A program made the translations under genes and the position numbers. Shown in pieces: positions 59,516 to 64,000 of a stretch of 64,000 nucleotides of DNA; position 1 is the first letter of the stretch; each line of letters opens with the position of its first letter. This stretch comes from Sphaerisporangium corydalis (GTDB lineage: Bacteria > Actinomycetota > Actinomycetes > Streptosporangiales > Streptosporangiaceae). The notes under the pieces were generated by a model. The model saw only the letters and a program-made list of their open reading frames with translations, was not told the DNA's origin and ran no database searches. The DNA lies in NCBI RefSeq assembly GCF_025506355.1, contig NZ_JANZYP010000041.1, positions 1 to 64,000 on the forward strand, read 5' to 3'.

Positions 59516-59902
59516 ATGTCGAGGTACATGTTGATCATGCGGGGCACCGACGAGACGAACGCGGCCATGATGGCGTCGATCGACGAGTCGATGGCCGCGA
59601 CCGGCCGGTTCATCGAGGACATGATGAAGGCCGGTGTCCTCCTCGCGGCCGAAGGGCTGGACGATCCGGGCCGTGGCGTCGTGGTCGACTTCGGCGGCGA
59701 GGCGCCGGTGGTCACCGACGGGCCGTACGGCGAGACCAGGGAACTGTTCGGGGGTTACTTCCTGCTCGACGTCGCCACGAAGCAGGAGGCGGTCGAGTGG
59801 GCCACGCGGGTCCCGGCGGTCCGCGGGTCCAAGATCGAGGTCCGGCGGGTGGCCGAGGCCGACGAGGTCCCGCCGGGCAGCGAGGGCAACGGCCAGATCT
59901 GA
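59516..59902 (+). CDS. YCII/DGPF protein coupled to ECF42
   Basis: 128 residues from ATG 59516 with GAGGAGG upstream. DGPF signature VVTDGPYGETRELFGGYFLLDV (F to Y variant) and the usual KQEAVEWATRVPAVRGSKIEVRRV helix-strand end. Its TGA overlaps the sigma factor ATG (TGATG), so the two are translationally coupled. DGPF genes are the conserved partners of ECF42 sigma factors; how they act is unknown. Confidence 0.9.
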   Translation: MSRYMLIMRGTDETNAAMMASIDESMAATGRFIEDMMKAGVLLAAEGLDDPGRGVVVDFGGEAPVVTDGPYGETRELFGGYFLLDVATKQEAVEWATRVPAVRGSKIEVRRVAEADEVPPGSEGNGQI

Positions 59903-61161
59903 TGGGTACGGCGGACGTCGAGGCGGTCTGGCGGGTCGAGTCGGCCCGGATCGTCGCCGCGCTGACCCGGTTCACCGGAGACTTCGGGCTGGCCGAGGAC
60001 GCGGCCCAGGAGGCGGTGGCCGAGGCGCTGGTGTCGTGGCCGCGTGCCTCTCCGGCCAATCCGGCCGGCTGGCTGATGGCCACGGCCCGGCGGCGGGCGA
60101 TCGACGCGATCCGCCGCCGGGCCGCCCTCCAGGACCGATACGCCCTGCTAGCAGCCGACCCCGCCGCCGACCGCACCATTGACCCAGAGATCGACCCCGA
60201 CAGGATCGACGACGACGTCCTGGCGCTGATGTTCGTCAGCTGCCACCCGGTGCTCTCCCGGGAGGCCCGGGTGGCGCTGACCCTGCGCGTGGTCGGCGGC
60301 CTGTCCAGCGAGGAGATCGCCCGCGCGTTCCTGGTACCCGTGCCGACCGTGCAGGCCCGCATCACCCGGGGCAAGAAGACGATCGCGGCGGCCGGGGTGC
60401 CGTTCGAGCTGCCGCCGGCCGCCGAGCGCCGGGAACGGCTGGGCGGCGTGCTCAGCGTCCTCTACGTGATCTTCACCGAGGGGTCGACGGCCACGTCGGG
60501 CGACCGGCTGCTGCGCCCCGAGCTCGCCTACGAGGCGATCCGGCTGGCCCGCACGCTGGCCGCGCTACAGCCCGACGAGCCGGAAGTGCACGGCCTGCTC
60601 GCGTTGTGCGAGCTGACGGCCGCGCGCTTCCCCGCCCGGACCGGCCCGGACGGCACGCCGATCCTCCTGGAGGACCAGAACCGGCGCCTGTGGGACCTCC
60701 CGGCGATCCGCCGGGGCCTGACCGCGCTGGCCATGGCCTCGGCGCATCCGCGTCACACGTCGGCCGGGGAATCGACCCGCGGCCTCGGCCCCTACGGCCT
60801 GCAGGCCGCGATCGCCGCCGTCCACGCGTCGGCGCCCTCGGTCGAGGCGACCGACTGGGACCGGATCGTGCTGCTCTACGAGACGCTCGGCCGGGTCGCC
60901 CCCTCGCCGGTGGTCGACCTCAACCGGGCCGTCGCCGTGGCCATGGCCTCGGGCCCGGCGCAGGCCCTGGCCATAGTGGACGACCTGATCGCCTCCAACC
61001 GGCTCCCCGGTTCACACCTGGTCCCGACCGTACGCGGTGAACTGCTGGCCCGCCTCGACCGGCGACCAGAGGCACGCGCCGAACTGGAACTGGCCGCCCG
61101 CCTGTGCCCCAACCAGCCCGAACGCTCCGTGCTCCTACGCAAGGCGGCCGCGCTGGCCTGA
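59902..61161 (+). CDS. ECF42-group sigma factor
   Basis: 419 residues from ATG 59902. Sigma region 2 (VESARIVAALTRFTGDFGLAEDAAQEAVAEALVSWP) and region 4 (LTLRVVGGLSSEEIARAFLVPVPTVQARITRGKKTI) occupy the first ~165 residues. The remaining ~250 form the TPR-like C-terminal extension typical of ECF42 (LSVLYVIFTEG, YGLQAAIAAVHA, LLYETLGRVAPSPVVDLNRAVAVAMASGP). This extension replaces anti-sigma control in the group. It should recognise the TGTCGA promoter upstream of its own operon. Confidence 0.92.
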   Translation: MGTADVEAVWRVESARIVAALTRFTGDFGLAEDAAQEAVAEALVSWPRASPANPAGWLMATARRRAIDAIRRRAALQDRYALLAADPAADRTIDPEIDPDRIDDDVLALMFVSCHPVLSREARVALTLRVVGGLSSEEIARAFLVPVPTVQARITRGKKTIAAAGVPFELPPAAERRERLGGVLSVLYVIFTEGSTATSGDRLLRPELAYEAIRLARTLAALQPDEPEVHGLLALCELTAARFPARTGPDGTPILLEDQNRRLWDLPAIRRGLTALAMASAHPRHTSAGESTRGLGPYGLQAAIAAVHASAPSVEATDWDRIVLLYETLGRVAPSPVVDLNRAVAVAMASGPAQALAIVDDLIASNRLPGSHLVPTVRGELLARLDRRPEARAELELAARLCPNQPERSVLLRKAAALA

Positions 61162-61385
61162 CGTCCCGGCGCTGCCGTCCCGAATTCGAGCACGCCCCTA
61201 TGCTGCCGACGGCGAGGGAGCACGCAAGCGCCTGAGCCGAAGACCCCAAGAAGCCCGCCCGAGCCGGAGGCGAGGACCATGTGCTCCGCCACCGGATCAG
61301 TCACGCTGGCCGACCCTGGTGATGAGTTGTCGCGCTCGTACCCGTCACACCTATGACGGACACGACGAGGCGGAAGGATGACGTG

Positions 61386-62384
61386 ATGATGGCGGACACG
61401 CGGCTGGAGGAGCTGGGCCTGAGCGGGCTGGGCGAGGTCGACGAGCTGGCGTTCTCGGGGCTGGCGGAGCGGCACCGGCGGGAACTGCACGTGCACTGCT
61501 ACCGGATGCTCGGATCGTTCGAGGACGCCGAGGACACCGTGCAGGAGACGTTCCTCCGTGCCTGGCGGCGGCGGGAGACCTTCGAGGGACGGTCGACGTT
61601 CCGGGCCTGGCTGTACCGGATCGCCACCAATGCCTGCCTGGACCTGCTCGCCAAGTACCGCCCGGAGCCTGCGACCGGCGGCGAGGTGCTGTGGCTGCAG
61701 CCCTACCCGGACCGGCTGCTCGACGAGCTGCCCGCGGGCGATGCGGATGAGCCGGAGACCGTCGCCGTCGCGCGGGAGACGATCGAGCTGGCGTACCTGG
61801 TCGCGGTGCAGCACCTCGCGCCGCGCCCGCGGGCCGTACTGATCCTGCGGGACGTGCTGGGCTGGCCGGCGAAGGACGTCGCGGAGCTCCTCGGGGACTC
61901 CGTCAACTCCGTGAACAGCGCGCTGCAGCGGGCTCACGCCGGTATGCGGGAGCACCTGCCCGCCGAGCGGCAGGACTGGACCGGCGGCGAGGAGGACGCC
62001 GGGACGCGCGAGCTGGTGCGCCGCTATACCGACGCCAGCGTGGCCACGGACGTCGACGGGCTCGCCGCATTGCTGCGGGACGACGTCCGCAGCTCGATGC
62101 CACCGACGCCGGGCTTGTACGTCGGCCGCGACATGGTGGTGAACGACTGGGTCGAGAATGGCTTCGAGGGCATGAAGCACCTGCGCGCCGTCCTCACCTC
62201 CGTGAACCGGCAACCCGCCGTCGCCTTCTACCTCTGGCGGAAGCCGGAGGGCGCGTACCTGCCGCTGACGATCGACGTCCTGCGCGTCACCGGCGGAGCG
62301 ATCACCGAGATCGTCACGTTCCACAACGATCAGTTCCCGCGGCTCGGGCTGCCGGAGCGCCTGCCGGCGGACGGCACGGAGTAG
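61386..62384 (+). CDS. ECF sigma factor with SnoaL-like C-terminus (SigG-like)
   Basis: 332 residues from ATG 61386 with AAGGA seven bases upstream; ATG 61353 is an alternative. Region 2: LHVHCYRMLGSFEDAEDTVQETFLRAWRRRETFEGRSTFRAWLYRIATNACLDLL. Region 4: PRPRAVLILRDVLGWPAKDVAELLGDSVNSVNSALQRAHAGM. The C-terminal ~130 residues are SnoaL/NTF2-like (LVRRYTDASVATDVDGLAALLRDDVRSSMPP ... ITEIVTFHNDQFPRLGLP), as in SigG/SigJ-type ECFs, where the domain regulates activity. No anti-sigma gene nearby. Confidence 0.9.
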   Translation: MMADTRLEELGLSGLGEVDELAFSGLAERHRRELHVHCYRMLGSFEDAEDTVQETFLRAWRRRETFEGRSTFRAWLYRIATNACLDLLAKYRPEPATGGEVLWLQPYPDRLLDELPAGDADEPETVAVARETIELAYLVAVQHLAPRPRAVLILRDVLGWPAKDVAELLGDSVNSVNSALQRAHAGMREHLPAERQDWTGGEEDAGTRELVRRYTDASVATDVDGLAALLRDDVRSSMPPTPGLYVGRDMVVNDWVENGFEGMKHLRAVLTSVNRQPAVAFYLWRKPEGAYLPLTIDVLRVTGGAITEIVTFHNDQFPRLGLPERLPADGTE

Positions 62385-62857
62385 TCCCTTCATGGCCACG
62401 CTCGCAGCGATGGTGGTCACCACCCTCGCCGCTGCGCTCACCCAGGCGGTTGGCGTCGACTTCGAAGACAGCACAATGCCGGTGCCGGGCGGTTGATCAA
62501 CGGCTAATGGCCCCTGGAGAACAAATGGCTCAGGCAAGATCAAAGCTCGTTCTGACCAGGTACGACAGCTCGAGCAACATGTAATTAAGGCCTCCGCAGA
62601 GGCATAGAGGCATCCTGCAGGGCACAGGAACGATCTCTAGATTATTAGGGAGCCGGACAGTCTGTTGCAGGTACTAAGGCCGCACCTTGCGGCTTACAGG
62701 CGGTGGCACAAGTCATCCGGCAACGGACGATCGCCACATGTCGACGTGATCGTGATCCCAGCTCCGGGTGGGTGGAGATCCGTACCTGAACAGAGAATCT
62801 GGGGTAATCTCATCTCGCCGTTGTACTGGTTACGTCCGATCTGAACGGGTTCGTCGC
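62385..62857. other. gene-free junction with falling GC
   Basis: The first ~110 bp stay GC-rich and contain a 34-residue frame (ATG 62392 to TGA 62496, MATLAAMVVTTLAAALTQ...) with no family I know. From about 62500 the DNA is visibly less GC-rich with many TAA, TAG and TTA triplets; I see no gene there until the TIR-like gene, and no clear repeat or transposase. It looks like an island edge. Confidence 0.6.
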
Positions 62858-63565
62858 ATGGTGGAGCACGTCGATGACCGCCGGGGAGGTGACTCCCAGG
62901 CTGCCGAGTCGACAGTCTACTTCTTTATGAGCCATGCGCACGTCAAATATCATCGCCTAATAGATGACGATCCCGGTCGGTACGTCATGAACTTTTTTCG
63001 TGATCTCTGCTCACATATCATGCAAATGACGGACTGCCCGGCCGCATTGTTACCAGGCTATGTGGATCTGGGAATGCGTAGCGGAATCGAATGGGACCCA
63101 GAGATCAAGCATGCGTTGGGATCATGTCGCGTTTTCGTGCCGCTGTACGCTCCTCGTTATTTTCGCAGCGAATACTGTGGAATGGAGTGGGATGCGTTTT
63201 ACCGTCGGGAGTCCAGGCACCGTGCGGAGTCCATCGGGAACTCGACACAGCGAGCCATTGTGCCGGTCCTGTGGACGGCGTTAGATCTTGATGGAGCCCC
63301 CGAAGTCGCCAAGAGGATTCAGTTCGCGAGCTTCGACATGGATACGAATTATCGACGGCACGGTATTTATGGGCTGGTATCCACCAATAAATGGGACGAC
63401 TATGATTCCGTTACTTATCAAATTGCCCGGGAAATTGTGTTGACGGCCGAACTGACCCGCCTTCGGCCGTGCGACCCGTCGATATTCCTCGACATGCGAA
63501 ACGTATTTCTCGAGGATGCTCAGGGTGTGGGCCGCAATGAAGGACCTGGTGAGGTGGCACAGTGA
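62858..63565 (+). CDS. TIR-like protein, FxsC type (first copy)
   Basis: 235 residues from ATG 62858 (GTG 62861 also possible; no good ribosome-binding site). TIR-like fold of the FxsC family: VYFFMSHAHVKYHRLIDDDPGRYVMNFFRDLCSHIMQMTD, PGYVDLGMRSGIEWDPEIKHALGSCRVFVPLYAPRYFRSEYCGMEWDAFYRRE, then IVPVLWTALD. FxsC proteins accompany the FXSXX-COOH peptide/radical-SAM system of actinomycetes. Codon use is far more AT-ending than in all genes to the left. Its stop overlaps the next start as GTGA. Confidence 0.8.
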   Translation: MVEHVDDRRGGDSQAAESTVYFFMSHAHVKYHRLIDDDPGRYVMNFFRDLCSHIMQMTDCPAALLPGYVDLGMRSGIEWDPEIKHALGSCRVFVPLYAPRYFRSEYCGMEWDAFYRRESRHRAESIGNSTQRAIVPVLWTALDLDGAPEVAKRIQFASFDMDTNYRRHGIYGLVSTNKWDDYDSVTYQIAREIVLTAELTRLRPCDPSIFLDMRNVFLEDAQGVGRNEGPGEVAQ

Positions 63566-64000
63566 GCCTTGGCCATTCCTCCGAGCCTGTGGAATCGGGG
63601 CCGTACTTCTTCCTCAGCTATGCGCACACTCCGAGGAATGGACCGGATGACGACGTTGATCCAGATCGCTGGGTAACCAAGCTGTTCAGCGACCTCTCCT
63701 GGCACGTCATGCAGCTCACCGATTCTCCGATGGGGGCGGGATCCAGACCGGGATTCATGGCTACAGATTTGCGGGGCGGCGATCCCTGGCATCTCGGAAT
63801 AGGGACTGCGCTCGCCACTTGCCGGGTGTTTGTCCCTGTCCTCTCCCGACGCTATTTCAGCAGCGAGGAGTGCGGCCAGGAATGGGCGGCATTCCTGCGC
63901 CGCGAGTCACCATATGGTGAGCCGATTCAGGCGATCGTCCCTGCGCTCTGGGTGCCTGTTGCTCACTCCGAGTTGCCTCAACAGGCCAGAGGGGTCACGA
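63562..64000 (+). CDS. TIR-like protein, FxsC type (second copy, runs off the window)
   Basis: Starts GTG 63562, overlapping the previous stop; 146 residues are visible and the frame is open at the window end. YFFLSYAHTPRNGPDDDVDPDRW, KLFSDLSWHVMQLTD, RPGFMATDLRGGDPWHLGIGTALATCRVFVPVLSRRYFSSEECGQEWAAFLRRE, then AIVPALWVPV. It is a diverged paralogue of the first copy and a closer match to canonical FxsC. A TPR/NB-ARC (FxsT-like) or radical-SAM gene would be expected beyond the edge. Confidence 0.85.
   Translation, partial: MSLGHSSEPVESGPYFFLSYAHTPRNGPDDDVDPDRWVTKLFSDLSWHVMQLTDSPMGAGSRPGFMATDLRGGDPWHLGIGTALATCRVFVPVLSRRYFSSEECGQEWAAFLRRESPYGEPIQAIVPALWVPVAHSELPQQARGVT

Noticed and set aside
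62392-62496. A 34-residue frame as a possible FXSXX-COOH precursor
   Set aside because: It lacks the Phe-x-Ser-x-x C-terminus and is in GC-rich DNA before the compositional break.

Overview
The window is very GC-rich double-stranded DNA with dense genes, strong third-position G/C bias, many GTG starts, and many transcriptional regulators and secreted polysaccharide-active enzymes. This points to a filamentous actinomycete chromosome. A Streptosporangiales or Thermomonosporaceae-type organism is my inference; no marker gene here fixes the taxon.

Layout. 0.1-3.4 kb: a DGPF/YCII protein, a DUF998 membrane protein, an alpha/beta hydrolase and a LigD-type polymerase. 3.6-11.3 kb: a two-gene NRPS operon (A-T, then C-A-T-TE) whose second protein carries a fused MFS exporter. 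11.4-17.9 kb: an SRPBCC protein and three FAD enzymes, with two TetR regulators whose operators can be read in the DNA. 18.0-24.6 kb: a DUF3800 protein, a PadR/HAAS pair, a secreted GH87-type alpha-1,3-glucanase, a TetR and an SDR. 24.9-31.0 kb: a compact, translationally coupled operon of a small 40-residue ORF, a serine-acetyltransferase/ATP-grasp fusion, a second ATP-grasp ligase and an MFS exporter, facing a cysteine-synthase-like PLP gene. I consider this the best candidate for an undescribed system. 31.2-43.5 kb: a quinone-oxidoreductase-like MDR, a large secreted subtilase with its TrmB/LuxR-like regulator, a secreted quinoprotein with a CBM2, a MerR/GyrI regulator, a DHFR-like protein, a GNAT and a secreted GH54 arabinofuranosidase with two LacI-type operators.

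43.5-48.5 kb is a worn region: a pseudo-tRNA(Gly) 3' half, small unknown genes, a 5'-truncated TrmH-type methyltransferase and a 5'-truncated TSUP permease. 48.5-52.7 kb is a metal and arsenic resistance block: a CmtR-like sensor with a CDF transporter, arsN1-like and arsC genes, an ArsR with a large repetitive insertion, and a CadI/ArsI enzyme. No arsenite exporter is present. 52.8-62.4 kb: cytochrome b561, an extra UMP kinase, an AfsR/SARP giant, an SGNH hydrolase, an ECF42 sigma factor coupled to a DGPF protein behind a recognisable ECF42 promoter, and a SigG-like ECF factor. From about 62.5 kb the composition becomes clearly less GC-rich and two tandem TIR-like (FxsC-type) genes begin; the second runs off the window.

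Short GC-rich tandem repeats recur throughout, both between genes and inside coding regions (NRPS linkers, SAT linker, MFS tail, ArsR). Coordinates come from reading the sequence by eye. No homology search was run, so family names rest on motifs and remembered family features.
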